64,000 nucleotides of DNA, taken from positions 806,001 through 870,000 of the forward strand of contig JASGIS010000001.1 of assembly GCA_047601745.1 (NCBI GenBank). The letters are read 5' to 3'. Every line of letters starts with the position of its first letter. Position 1 is the stretch's first letter. Of this stretch, positions 49,726 to 57,816 are shown in pieces. This DNA comes from JAKPAM01 sp047601745 (GTDB lineage Bacteria > Pseudomonadota > Gammaproteobacteria > Burkholderiales > Burkholderiaceae_E). Under the pieces are notes generated by a model. It saw only the letters and a program-made list of their open reading frames with translations. It did not search any database and was not told the DNA's origin. Made by a program: the position numbers and the translations under genes.

Positions 49726-52635
49726 TCAGCGACGCAGTTCGTCGAAGACCTGCAGGCGGCGCAGGATGCCTTTTTCGATCTCCAGCACGATCATGATCGC
49801 CAGCCCGATGCCGATCATCACGGCGATCTCGACGGCGCCGACCGGCCGGCTGTCGAACAGCCGGTGCATGAACGGCAGGTACGTGAACGCGGCCTGCGCG
49901 ACGACGACGACGGCGATCGCGGCCAGCACGGCCGGCGTGCCGCGCACGCCGCGAAGGTGGAACGAGCCTTCGTGCAGGTATCGGACGCTGAACAGGTAGA
50001 AGATCTCCATCACGCAGAACTGGTTGACCACCAGCGTGCGCGCCGCGGCCTCGCCCAAGTCGCGCGACAGGCCCCAACGGTAGATGCCGAACGCGCCGAT
50101 CGTGAACAGCAGCGAGACCAGCACGATCCGCCACAGCATGAACGGCGAGACCAGCGGCGCGTCGCGCCGGCGCGGCGGCCGGGACATGATGCCGCGCTCG
50201 GGCGGCTCGAAAGCCAGCGACAGGCCCAGCGTGACCGTCAGCACCATGTTGATCCAAAGGATCTGCGGCGCCGTCATCGGCAAGGCCAGGCCGAACAGGA
50301 TCGCCGCGGCCACGGCCAGCGCCTCGCCGCCATTGGTCGGGATCGTCCAGGCGACGACCTTGACGATGTTGTCGTAGACGGCGCGCCCTTCGTGGACCGC
50401 CGCCGCGATCGACGCGAAGTTGTCGTCGGTCAGCACCATCTGGCTCGCTTCCTTGGCCGCCTCGGTCCCCTTGTGGCCCATCGCGACGCCGATGTCGGCC
50501 TGCTTGAGCGACGGTGCGTCGTTGACGCCGTCGCCGGTCATCGCGACGATATGGCCACGCGATTGCAGCGCCTGCACGATTCGCAGCTTGTGCTCGGGAC
50601 TGGCACGCGCGAACACGTTGGCGCGCGCCGCGACGTCTCGCCACTGCCCGGGCGCGAGCGCATCCAGCTCGTCGCCGGTGATCACGACCGGATCATCGGC
50701 GAGCCCGATCTGCCGGGCGATCGCCGCGGCCGTCGCGCCATGGTCGCCGGTGATCATCTTGACCTCGATGCCGGCGCGCCGGCAGTCGGCGACCGCCTCG
50801 ATCGCCTCGGCACGCGGCGGATCGACGAAGCCGGCGATGCCGACGAACACCAGGTCGGCGACATCGCCGAGCTCGAACGCGGCCGGCCGCGCCGGCAGGC
50901 GCCTCATCGCGAACCCGAGCACGCGCTGGCCCTCGCCGGCCGCCTCGGCGATCATCCGGCGCCAATAGGCGTCATCGAGCTCGCCCTCACCATCCGGTCC
51001 CTGCGCCGACCATTGCGCGCGACTCAGCTCCAGCAGCCGCTCCGGCGCACCCTTGACGTACATCACCGCGTCGCCGGCGCCGAGCGCGTGCAGGCTGGCC
51101 ATCAGCCGGTGCTCGGCATCGAACGGCACTTCGTCCAGGCGCGGCAGATGCGCGCGCAACGCGGACGGCTCCATCCCCGCCTTGCCTGCCAGGGCCAGCA
51201 GCGCGCCCTCCATCGGGTCGCCATCGACGGTCCGATGGCCGGCCTGTTCGCTCAAGCGCGCATCGTTGCACAGCGCGCCGATCCGCGCGAGTTCGCGCGC
51301 CCCGGCCAACGCGAGCGCCGCCGGATCGCCGGACGCGTCACTGCCCTGTCCGCCCTGTCCGCCCTGTCCGCCCTGTCCGCCCTGTCCGCCCTGTCCGCCG
51401 TTACCGCCGTTACCGCCGTTATCGCCGTTATCGCCGTTGCCGACGACATCGGCCGGATCGGCCGTCGCCGCTTCGGCACGCGGGTGCGCCGCCTCGTCAG
51501 CGACCACGGTCAGCACGCCATCGCTCGCATAACCGTCACCGCTGACCTCGACGGCGCCGGCGGCCGTGACGACGCGTCGCACGGTCATCTCGTTGCGGGT
51601 CAGCGTCCCGGTCTTGTCGGTGCAGATCACCGTCGTCGCGCCGAGCGTTTCGACCGCCGGCAGCCGCCGCACGATCGCGTGCCGCTTCGCCATGCGGCGC
51701 ACGCCGAGCGCCAGCGTGATCGTGATGACGGCCGGCAGGCTCTCGGGCACGACGCCGACGGCCAGCGCGACGACGATCATCAACGCGTCGAGCCACTGGT
51801 AGTCGCGCATCGTCGCCGCGTACGCGTACAAGGCCAGCGCCGCGACGATCGCGAACACCGCGAAGCGGCGGCTGAACTGCGCGACCTTGCGCAGCAGCGG
51901 CGTCGCCAGCTCGTCGATGCCGCCGAGCAGTTCGCCGATGCGGCCGACCTGGGACGCCGCGCCGGTGGCCACGACCAACGCGGTCGCCTGTCCGGACACC
52001 ACCAGCGTGCCCGAGTGGACCATCGACGAGCGCTCGCCGACCGGCACGTCGCGCGGCGTCGGCGGCGGCGTCTTGTCGGCCGCGACCGATTCGCCGGTCA
52101 GCACCGACTCGTCGACGCGCAGTCCGCGCGAGCGCAGCAGACGGGCGTCGGCCGGCACGCGATCGCCGGCTTCGAGCACGACCAGGTCGCCGGGCACGAG
52201 CTGGCCGACCGGCACCGAGATCCGGTGACCGTCGCGGATCACGCGCGCGGTCGGCGCGAGCATCGAGCGCAGCGCGGCCAGCGCCTGCTCGGCGCGGCCT
52301 TCCTGCACGAAACCGACGACCGCATTGATCAGCAGCACCAGCACGATCACCGTCGCATCGATCAGGTGCCCGAGCGACGCGGACAGGATCGCCGCGCAGA
52401 CCAGCAGCAGGATCAGCGGATCGTTGAACTGATTGGCGAACCGCCGCCACGCCGGCACCGTCCGCGCCGCTGCCAGTTCGTTGGCGCCGTACAGCGACAG
52501 CCGGTGTTCGACCGCAGCCGCCGACAGGCCGCGTTCGTCGGCGCCGTGCGCGGCCATCGCCTCGTCGGTCGACAGACTGTGCCAATCATCGCGCAGCACC
52601 GGCGCGCGCGCGGGCTGCGAACTCGCGTCGTTCAT
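49726..52635 (-). CDS. Cation-transporting P-type ATPase (type II, Ca/Mg-like)
   Basis: A 969-residue P-type ATPase that pumps a cation at the cost of ATP. The actuator motif is VLTGESVA, the phosphorylation site is CTDKTGTLTRNEMTVRR, and the hinge is MTGDGVNDAPSLKQADIGVAMG, with about ten membrane segments. The M4 ion-site motif reads VVPESLPAVI where calcium pumps have Pro-Glu-Gly-Leu-Pro, and M6 reads ILWINMVLTVTLGLSLAFEP, so the transported ion is uncertain. The nucleotide-binding domain contains a Gly-Asn/Gly-Gln repeat from the array at 51344-51442. It is a single gene divergent from a TctC receptor gene. Confidence 0.92.
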   Translation of the reverse strand: MNDASSQPARAPVLRDDWHSLSTDEAMAAHGADERGLSAAAVEHRLSLYGANELAAARTVPAWRRFANQFNDPLILLLVCAAILSASLGHLIDATVIVLVLLINAVVGFVQEGRAEQALAALRSMLAPTARVIRDGHRISVPVGQLVPGDLVVLEAGDRVPADARLLRSRGLRVDESVLTGESVAADKTPPPTPRDVPVGERSSMVHSGTLVVSGQATALVVATGAASQVGRIGELLGGIDELATPLLRKVAQFSRRFAVFAIVAALALYAYAATMRDYQWLDALMIVVALAVGVVPESLPAVITITLALGVRRMAKRHAIVRRLPAVETLGATTVICTDKTGTLTRNEMTVRRVVTAAGAVEVSGDGYASDGVLTVVADEAAHPRAEAATADPADVVGNGDNGDNGGNGGNGGQGGQGGQGGQGGQGGQGSDASGDPAALALAGARELARIGALCNDARLSEQAGHRTVDGDPMEGALLALAGKAGMEPSALRAHLPRLDEVPFDAEHRLMASLHALGAGDAVMYVKGAPERLLELSRAQWSAQGPDGEGELDDAYWRRMIAEAAGEGQRVLGFAMRRLPARPAAFELGDVADLVFVGIAGFVDPPRAEAIEAVADCRRAGIEVKMITGDHGATAAAIARQIGLADDPVVITGDELDALAPGQWRDVAARANVFARASPEHKLRIVQALQSRGHIVAMTGDGVNDAPSLKQADIGVAMGHKGTEAAKEASQMVLTDDNFASIAAAVHEGRAVYDNIVKVVAWTIPTNGGEALAVAAAILFGLALPMTAPQILWINMVLTVTLGLSLAFEPPERGIMSRPPRRRDAPLVSPFMLWRIVLVSLLFTIGAFGIYRWGLSRDLGEAAARTLVVNQFCVMEIFYLFSVRYLHEGSFHLRGVRGTPAVLAAIAVVVVAQAAFTYLPFMHRLFDSRPVGAVEIAVMIGIGLAIMIVLEIEKGILRRLQVFDELRR
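51344..51442 (-). repeat. 9-bp tandem array in the P-type ATPase gene
   Basis: Eleven 9-base units: ccctgtccg six times, ccgttaccg twice, ccgttatcg twice and ccgttgccg once. On the coding strand they give Gly-Gly-Gln, Gly-Gly-Asn and Gly-Asp-Asn triplets, a glycine-rich insert early in the nucleotide-binding domain about 80 residues after the phosphorylated aspartate. Confidence 0.93.
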
Positions 52636-52918
52636 CGTCGTCCCCTTTCCGACTGCGGGGCCGACTGCCCCAACCGTATGCGGACCGCATCGCGATCCGT
52701 GCTCGTACTATCGCCGATCACCCGCTCGGGGGATTTGATCGAAACCAAGAAAACCTTGCCCCGGCATGAATCAGGGAAACATCCGGGTCGCGGCCGTACG
52801 CGGCGCCCCTATACTCGATCGACGCCGCCGCGCGGTCGCGTCCCGCTGGCGGCGCCGGCTGCCGCGACGTTCGACCCACGCAGGACCGCGTCGCGCGCCT
52901 GCACCAGGAGACACATCG
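52636..52918. other. Divergent intergenic region
   Basis: About 283 bases between the ATPase and TctC receptor starts. No gene is seen. An AT-richer stretch near 52735-52765 (tttgatcgaaaccaagaaaa) may hold a promoter. The receptor start is preceded by accaggagacacatcg. Confidence 0.35.
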
Positions 52919-53905
52919 ATGACCGATCTCTCTCGCCGCCGCTTCACGCTGGCCGCCGCGTCGCTGGGCGCCGGAGCGCCCGCGCTGACCGCCCGGGCAC
53001 AGGTCGCCGGCTACCCGAACCGCCCGCTGAAGATCCTCGTCGCCGCCGCGCCCGGCGGGCTCAGCGACGCGTATGCGCGGCTGTTCGCCGAACAGTTCAC
53101 GACGAGGTTCAACCAGCCGGCGCTCGTCGAGAACCGCACCGGCGCCAGCGGCATCATCGCGACCGAAGCGATGCTCAAATCCCCGCCCGACGGCTACACG
53201 ATCTGGTCCGGCACCACCGGCATGGTCTGGCAGACGCGGGTGATGTACCGCAAGCTGCCGTTCGATCTGGCCAAGGACATCGCGCCGATCACGGTCTTTC
53301 CGTCAGGGCCGCTGGTGGTCGCCGTGCAGGAGCGCACCGGCGTGCGCGACTTCACCGGACTCGTCGATTACGTACGCAAGCATCCGTGCAGCGCCGGTTC
53401 GTACGCGGTCGCCTCGTATCCGCACGTGTTCGCCGAAACGCTGAACCGCGAATTCGGCGGCAAGGTGCAATCGATCCAGTACAAGGGAGAAGGCCCGATG
53501 TGGGTCGAGATGGGATCGGGCCAGCTCGATCTGGCGGTCGGCAGCTACCAGGCGTTCTCGACGGTCCGCGACAAGGGCATCCGGCCGATCGCCGTCAACG
53601 GCATGGTCCGCTGCCCGAAGCTGCCCGACCTGCCGACGTTGACCGAACAGGGGATGAAGTCGCCGGTGGCCAAACTCGAGGGCGGGCTGGCGCTGGTCGC
53701 CCATTCGGCCGTGCCGGGCGGGATCCTCGACCTGCTGGCGGAGGTCGCGGTCGCCGGCAACGACACGCCGCGCGCCCGCGCGCTGCGCGAGACCTTCGCG
53801 ATCCCGGACGCGACCAAGGGTCGCGCCGATGCGCTGCGGCAATGGCGCGAGGACGCGCCGGCCTGGATCAAGGAGGTCGAGGCGCTGGGCGTCAAGCTCG
53901 ATTGA
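52919..53905 (+). CDS. Tripartite tricarboxylate transporter (TctC/Bug) substrate-binding protein
   Basis: A 328-residue periplasmic receptor, the third of this family in the window. The N-terminus MTDLSRRRFTLAAASLGAGA has a twin-arginine-like motif, with cleavage near ARAQ. The mature start LKILVAAAPGGLSDAYARLF is a variant of the family's first motif, and SIQYKGEGPMWVEMGSGQLD replaces the usual VPYKG segment, so this is a divergent member. No TctAB genes are adjacent. Convergent with the response regulator gene. Ligand unknown. Confidence 0.9.
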   Translation: MTDLSRRRFTLAAASLGAGAPALTARAQVAGYPNRPLKILVAAAPGGLSDAYARLFAEQFTTRFNQPALVENRTGASGIIATEAMLKSPPDGYTIWSGTTGMVWQTRVMYRKLPFDLAKDIAPITVFPSGPLVVAVQERTGVRDFTGLVDYVRKHPCSAGSYAVASYPHVFAETLNREFGGKVQSIQYKGEGPMWVEMGSGQLDLAVGSYQAFSTVRDKGIRPIAVNGMVRCPKLPDLPTLTEQGMKSPVAKLEGGLALVAHSAVPGGILDLLAEVAVAGNDTPRARALRETFAIPDATKGRADALRQWREDAPAWIKEVEALGVKLD

Positions 53906-53959
53906 GTCCGCACGGCGGCCGGCGGTGATCGCCGGCATCGTCCGCCGAGACTCGCCGAA

Positions 53960-54613
53960 TCACTGGATCAGCCGGTGCTGCAGCGCATAGCGCGTGAGCG
54001 CCGAGTTCGAATCGAGCGCGAGCGTCTCGAGCACGCGCGAGCGATACGTGCTGACGGTCTTCGGGCTGAGGCTCAGGGACTTGGCGATCTGTCCGACCGC
54101 CTCGCCATTGGCCAGCCGCAGGAATACCTGCAGTTCACGATCGGACAACCGAAGATGCGGCTTGCCGGCCGCCGGGTCGTTGGCCGAGACGCCGCTGGCC
54201 AGCAGGTCACCGACCGATTCGCTGACATAGCGACGGCCGGCACCGACCATGCGGACCGCTCGGATCACTTCCTCGGGTTCGGCATCCTTGGACAGATAAC
54301 CCTTGGCGCCCATCTTCAGCGTCTGGATCGCGTACTGCTCCTCGGGAAATCCGGACAGGATGATGACCGACGGCGCGCCTTCGCGCAGGCCGATGTTGCG
54401 CAGCGCGTCGATGCCGCTGCCTTCGGGCAGCGCGATGTCCAGCAACAGCACGTCGCAGGCGCCGCTTCGCGCGAGCGCTTCGGCCTCGCGCGCGGTCGCG
54501 GCCTCGGCGACGACCTTCAGGTCGCTGTGCGAAGCGATCAGCGACGCGAAGCCGCTGCGCACGATCGGATGATCGTCGCAAATGCCCACTCGAATTTGAA
54601 GCCCGGCAACCAC
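53960..54613 (-). CDS. NarL/FixJ-family response regulator
   Basis: A 217-residue two-component regulator. The receiver domain (about residues 7-125) has the acidic pair in GICDDHPIVRSG, the phospho-acceptor aspartate in VLLLDIALPEGSG, and the lysine in GYLSKDAEPEEV. The C-terminal LuxR-type HTH is LSDRELQVFLRLANGEAVG followed by SLSPKTVSTYRSRVLETL. It should bind DNA when phosphorylated. The start is GTG at 54613 with aggaa about ten bases upstream. No cognate kinase is adjacent. The targets are unknown. Confidence 0.92.
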   Translation of the reverse strand: MVAGLQIRVGICDDHPIVRSGFASLIASHSDLKVVAEAATAREAEALARSGACDVLLLDIALPEGSGIDALRNIGLREGAPSVIILSGFPEEQYAIQTLKMGAKGYLSKDAEPEEVIRAVRMVGAGRRYVSESVGDLLASGVSANDPAAGKPHLRLSDRELQVFLRLANGEAVGQIAKSLSLSPKTVSTYRSRVLETLALDSNSALTRYALQHRLIQ

Positions 54614-54878
54614 GTTGTTCGCTTCCTGGAAAGACGTTGGATCACTCGGTATTGTGCCGCCGCGCGAACCCGCTTCCTATCAGCATGCGTCGGAGCCGCT
54701 TGCCGGAGCTGTCCTACAAGACGAGAGGAGAAAACGATCGGCCGCGGGCCTGGCGCTCAGTCACTCCCGCCTGAAAACGGGAGCTTCCTCGCAGCGATAC
54801 GGGGACGCCGTGGGCGCCGGGACAGGATCGCCTCGCCGGACTCGCCCTACCGGGCGAGGCCCGCGCTTCGACCCGTGG
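54614..54878. other. Intergenic region upstream of the response regulator
   Basis: About 265 bases without a recognisable gene. The part near 54625-54660 (aaagacgttggatcactcgg, then tattgtgcc) is the likely promoter area of the regulator gene. The rest shows nothing distinctive. Confidence 0.3.
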
Positions 54879-55478
54879 TCAATGCGCGATCGACGCCACC
54901 GATGACTGCGGCACGCCGACGTCGAGGCGCAGCGTGACGCGCTCGAAGAACGACTGCGCCTGCCGGTCGAACGAGCTGTCCGGCAGGCCGGCGTTCATGT
55001 CGACCGAGAAACCCATGACGATGCCGGTACCGGGCCTGCCCGGATGCCGGCAGGTCAGCGCCTGCTGCTGGCGCAGCCGCAGGCTCTGCGGCACGCGCAC
55101 CGTCAACCGGTGCTGCACGCACGGATAGCCGCGGGCGACCGAGTAGTCGAACGCCGATTCGACGACCTTCATGTTCGCGATCCGCGGATCGTGCAAGGCT
55201 TCGTCGCGGACGAAATCGACCATCGCCTCGGGGCTCAGGTCCGGCGGCAGCGCGATCATCGAGACGAAGGCCTTTTCGCGCCGGCCGTTCTTGTCGGTCG
55301 CATAAGCGACCCCGGCGTTCGATGAACTGGACAGGCGCCAGCGGCCGTCGGGCGCCTGCACGCTGAGCCAGTCGTTCGAGTAGGACGGATGCGTGTGCCC
55401 CCACAGCATCGCCCCCAAGCCGGCGAGCAGCACCAACGAGAGCGAAGAGAACATCGGCAGGAACTTCATCGTCATCAC
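54879..55478 (-). CDS. Membrane-anchored or exported protein of unknown function
   Basis: Up to 199 residues beginning with a hydrophobic segment (MKFLPMFSSLSLVLLAGLGA). The rest is periplasmic in character: WLSVQAPDGRWRLSSSSNAG, then a block MVDFVRDEALHDPRIANMKV and two cysteines (GYPCVQHRLTV, ALTCRHPG) that could form a disulfide. The domain reads like a small lipid- or ligand-binding fold of proteins that carry a post-translationally checked beta sheet, but no named family is recognised. The ATG at 55475 or 55469 is the likely start; aaggtg precedes it. Confidence 0.6.
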   Translation of the reverse strand: MMTMKFLPMFSSLSLVLLAGLGAMLWGHTHPSYSNDWLSVQAPDGRWRLSSSSNAGVAYATDKNGRREKAFVSMIALPPDLSPEAMVDFVRDEALHDPRIANMKVVESAFDYSVARGYPCVQHRLTVRVPQSLRLRQQQALTCRHPGRPGTGIVMGFSVDMNAGLPDSSFDRQAQSFFERVTLRLDVGVPQSSVASIAH

Positions 55479-55698
55479 CTTCGGTTGACGACTAAGTTAA
55501 TCCGATTCGACGGCGCTGCGCAGATCGCGTATACCCCATTTTGTGAAGCAGTTCTCATGACCGTAAAGATTCCGTGACAGGCCTGATCCGATCGAGTGAA
55601 CCGCCGGTCCCGGCAGCATCGGCTGTCAAGGTTCGTCCGGTCGTCGCGACTGCCCGAGGTCCGCGATTCGACCCGAGCGCTCCGATGCCCGCAGGCAC

Positions 55699-57195
55699 AT
55701 GACCGCCCCGACGATGATCGAGACGCGCATCCCGGCGCGTCTCGATGCGCTGCCCTGGACCGCATTCCATACGCGGCTCGTGATCGCGCTGGGCGTGACC
55801 TGGATCCTGGACGGGCTGGAGGTCACGCTGGCCGGATCGGTCGCCGGCGCGCTGCGCGACAGCCCGACGCTGGCGCTCAGCGAAGCGCAGGTCGGCCTGT
55901 CGGCCAGCCTGTATCTGGCCGGTGCGGTGCTCGGCGCGCTGGGCTTCGGCTGGCTCGCCGACCGCCACGGGCGCAAGCGCCTGTTCTGGATCACGCTGGC
56001 CGTCTACGCGCTGGGCACGCTGGCGACCGCGTTCTCGCACGATTTCCTGAGCTTCGCGGTGTGCCGGATGATCACCGGCGCCGGCATCGGCGGCGAGTAT
56101 TCGGCGATCAACTCGGCGATCCAGGAATGGATTCCGGCCCGGCACCGCGGCCGCACCGACCTGATCGTCAACGGCAGCTTCTGGATCGGCGCCGGAGCCG
56201 GCGCGCTCGGCTCGCATGCGCTGATGGCCAGCGGATGGCTGCCGCAGGAACTGGCGTGGCGGCTGGCCTTCGGCATCGGCGCGGTCCTCGCGCTGGCGAT
56301 CATCGCGCTGCGCGGCAGCGTGCCCGAGAGTCCGCGCTGGCTGGTCACGCACGGGCGCGCGGCCGAGGCCGAGGCCCTGGTCGCGCGCATCGAAGCGGCG
56401 CTGCACGGCCGCGGCCATCGGGCTCGCGACCACGGCGGCGACGTGCCGGACGGCGGCGGCGCGCCGGACGGCATCGGCGCGACCTCGTCCGCGCCGATGC
56501 CCGTCTGGCGGCTGCGCGCCGACTACCGCGGTGCGACGATGACCGACGTCGCGCAATCGCTGCTCAGGCACCATCGGCGCCGCACGCTGGTCGCGCTGAC
56601 GCTGATGTCGTCGCAGGCGTTCTGCTACAACGCGATCTTCTTCACGTTCGCGCTGGTGCTCGGCCGCTTCTACGACGTGCCCGCCCGCGACGTGGGTCTG
56701 TACCTGCTGCCGTTCGCGATCGGCAACTTCCTCGGACCGCTGCTGCTCGGGCACTGGTTCGACACGATCGGGCGGCGCGTGATGATCACCTCGACCTACG
56801 CGGTGGCCGGCGTGCTGCTGATCGCGACCGCGCTGCTGTTCGCCGGCGGACGGCTCGGCGTCACCGGCCAGACGCTGGCGTGGTCGGCGGTGTTCTTCTT
56901 CGCGTCGGCGGCGGCCAGCTCGGCGTATCTGACCGTCGGCGAATCGTTCCCGATCGAGATCCGCGCGCTGGCGATCGCGCTGTTCTACGCGATGGGCACG
57001 GCGCTGGGCGGGATCGCCGGCCCGTGGCTGTTCGGCGAGTTGATCGGCACCGGCTCACGCGGACCGATCGCCTGGGGCTATGTCGCCGGCGCGCTGTCGA
57101 TGCTGGTCGCGGCCGCCGTGCAATGGCGCTGGGGCCTGGACGGCGAACGGCGGGCTCTCGAGGATCTGGCGTCGCCGCTGTCGGGGCGGCACTGA
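55699..57195 (+). CDS. MFS transporter, sugar/aromatic-acid porter type
   Basis: A 498-residue major facilitator protein with about twelve membrane segments. Motif A is GWLADRHGRKRLFW after the second helix, ITGAGIGGEYSAINSAIQE is in helix 4, and PESPRWL marks the end of the first half, as in sugar and aromatic-acid symporters. A central loop of about 80 residues is rich in His, Asp and Gly. It probably imports a small metabolite with protons. It stands alone, followed by an 8-bp tandem array and the convergent SnoaL-like gene. Confidence 0.9.
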   Translation: MTAPTMIETRIPARLDALPWTAFHTRLVIALGVTWILDGLEVTLAGSVAGALRDSPTLALSEAQVGLSASLYLAGAVLGALGFGWLADRHGRKRLFWITLAVYALGTLATAFSHDFLSFAVCRMITGAGIGGEYSAINSAIQEWIPARHRGRTDLIVNGSFWIGAGAGALGSHALMASGWLPQELAWRLAFGIGAVLALAIIALRGSVPESPRWLVTHGRAAEAEALVARIEAALHGRGHRARDHGGDVPDGGGAPDGIGATSSAPMPVWRLRADYRGATMTDVAQSLLRHHRRRTLVALTLMSSQAFCYNAIFFTFALVLGRFYDVPARDVGLYLLPFAIGNFLGPLLLGHWFDTIGRRVMITSTYAVAGVLLIATALLFAGGRLGVTGQTLAWSAVFFFASAAASSAYLTVGESFPIEIRALAIALFYAMGTALGGIAGPWLFGELIGTGSRGPIAWGYVAGALSMLVAAAVQWRWGLDGERRALEDLASPLSGRH

Positions 57196-57210
57196 GCGCC
57201 GTCGCCGCTG

Positions 57211-57242
57211 ACCCAACTACCCAACTACCCAACTACCCAACG
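57211..57242. repeat. 8-bp tandem array
   Basis: Three copies of acccaact and one acccaacg follow the MFS stop by 15 bases. They lie between convergent genes. Confidence 0.9.
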
Positions 57243-57271
57243 ACCTACCGACCCACCGGATCAGGCCGGCA

Positions 57272-57652
57272 TCAGGCCGACGGTACCGGCGTCGACTGCC
57301 ACGACACCATCTGCCAGCGATCGCCGCGCCGCGCCCATACCTGCAGATAGCGGCTGACGAAGTTCTTCGTCGAGCCCTTGACGACGACCTCGATCCGCAC
57401 GTCGCCGTTGACCAGCGCCACGTCGCCGAGCACGCGGAACGTGCGCGCGAGGTTCGTCAACCCGCGATAGTCGTAGAAGCCCGTCGTGGCGCGCTCGATG
57501 AACTGCGACTTGGATTCGGTGGTGGCGCTCGAATGCACGTACACCAGATCGTCGCCGAGCAGCTCGCCCAGCGTCGCCGCGTCCTTGGCGATGGTGGCTT
57601 GCGCGCGGCGCTCGTCCAGCGCTTCGATTTCCTTGATGATTTCCTGGCTCAT
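57272..57652 (-). CDS. SnoaL/NTF2-like fold protein
   Basis: A 126-residue single-domain protein of the nuclear transport factor 2-like superfamily. The helix pair IKEIEALDERRAQATIAKD, then the pocket strand GDDLVYVHSSATTESKSQFIE and the final WARRGDRWQMVSWQSTPV are typical. Members are small cone-shaped proteins that act as isomerases, dehydratases or binding domains. The substrate is unknown. Divergent from the acyl-CoA synthetase gene, across about 160 bases. Confidence 0.85.
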   Translation of the reverse strand: MSQEIIKEIEALDERRAQATIAKDAATLGELLGDDLVYVHSSATTESKSQFIERATTGFYDYRGLTNLARTFRVLGDVALVNGDVRIEVVVKGSTKNFVSRYLQVWARRGDRWQMVSWQSTPVPSA

Positions 57653-57816
57653 TCGCTTGTTTCCTGCCGCGGTCTCCTCGCGGTGTGGCGCAAATTAGAC
57701 TCCAGCTCGCGACATTTGTCACGGCGCGGCCGCTTCCCCGATTCCGCGCCCAGCGATTAGTATGGGCCGGCGAGCGGCCCGATCCGCGCCATCCGAAGCC
57801 AGTCAAGGAGACGACC

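Noticed and set aside
49327..53928. 1533-codon open frame on the plus strand
   Set aside because: It overlaps the selU end, the repeat arrays, the whole antisense of the P-type ATPase and the TctC gene in another frame; no coherent domains.
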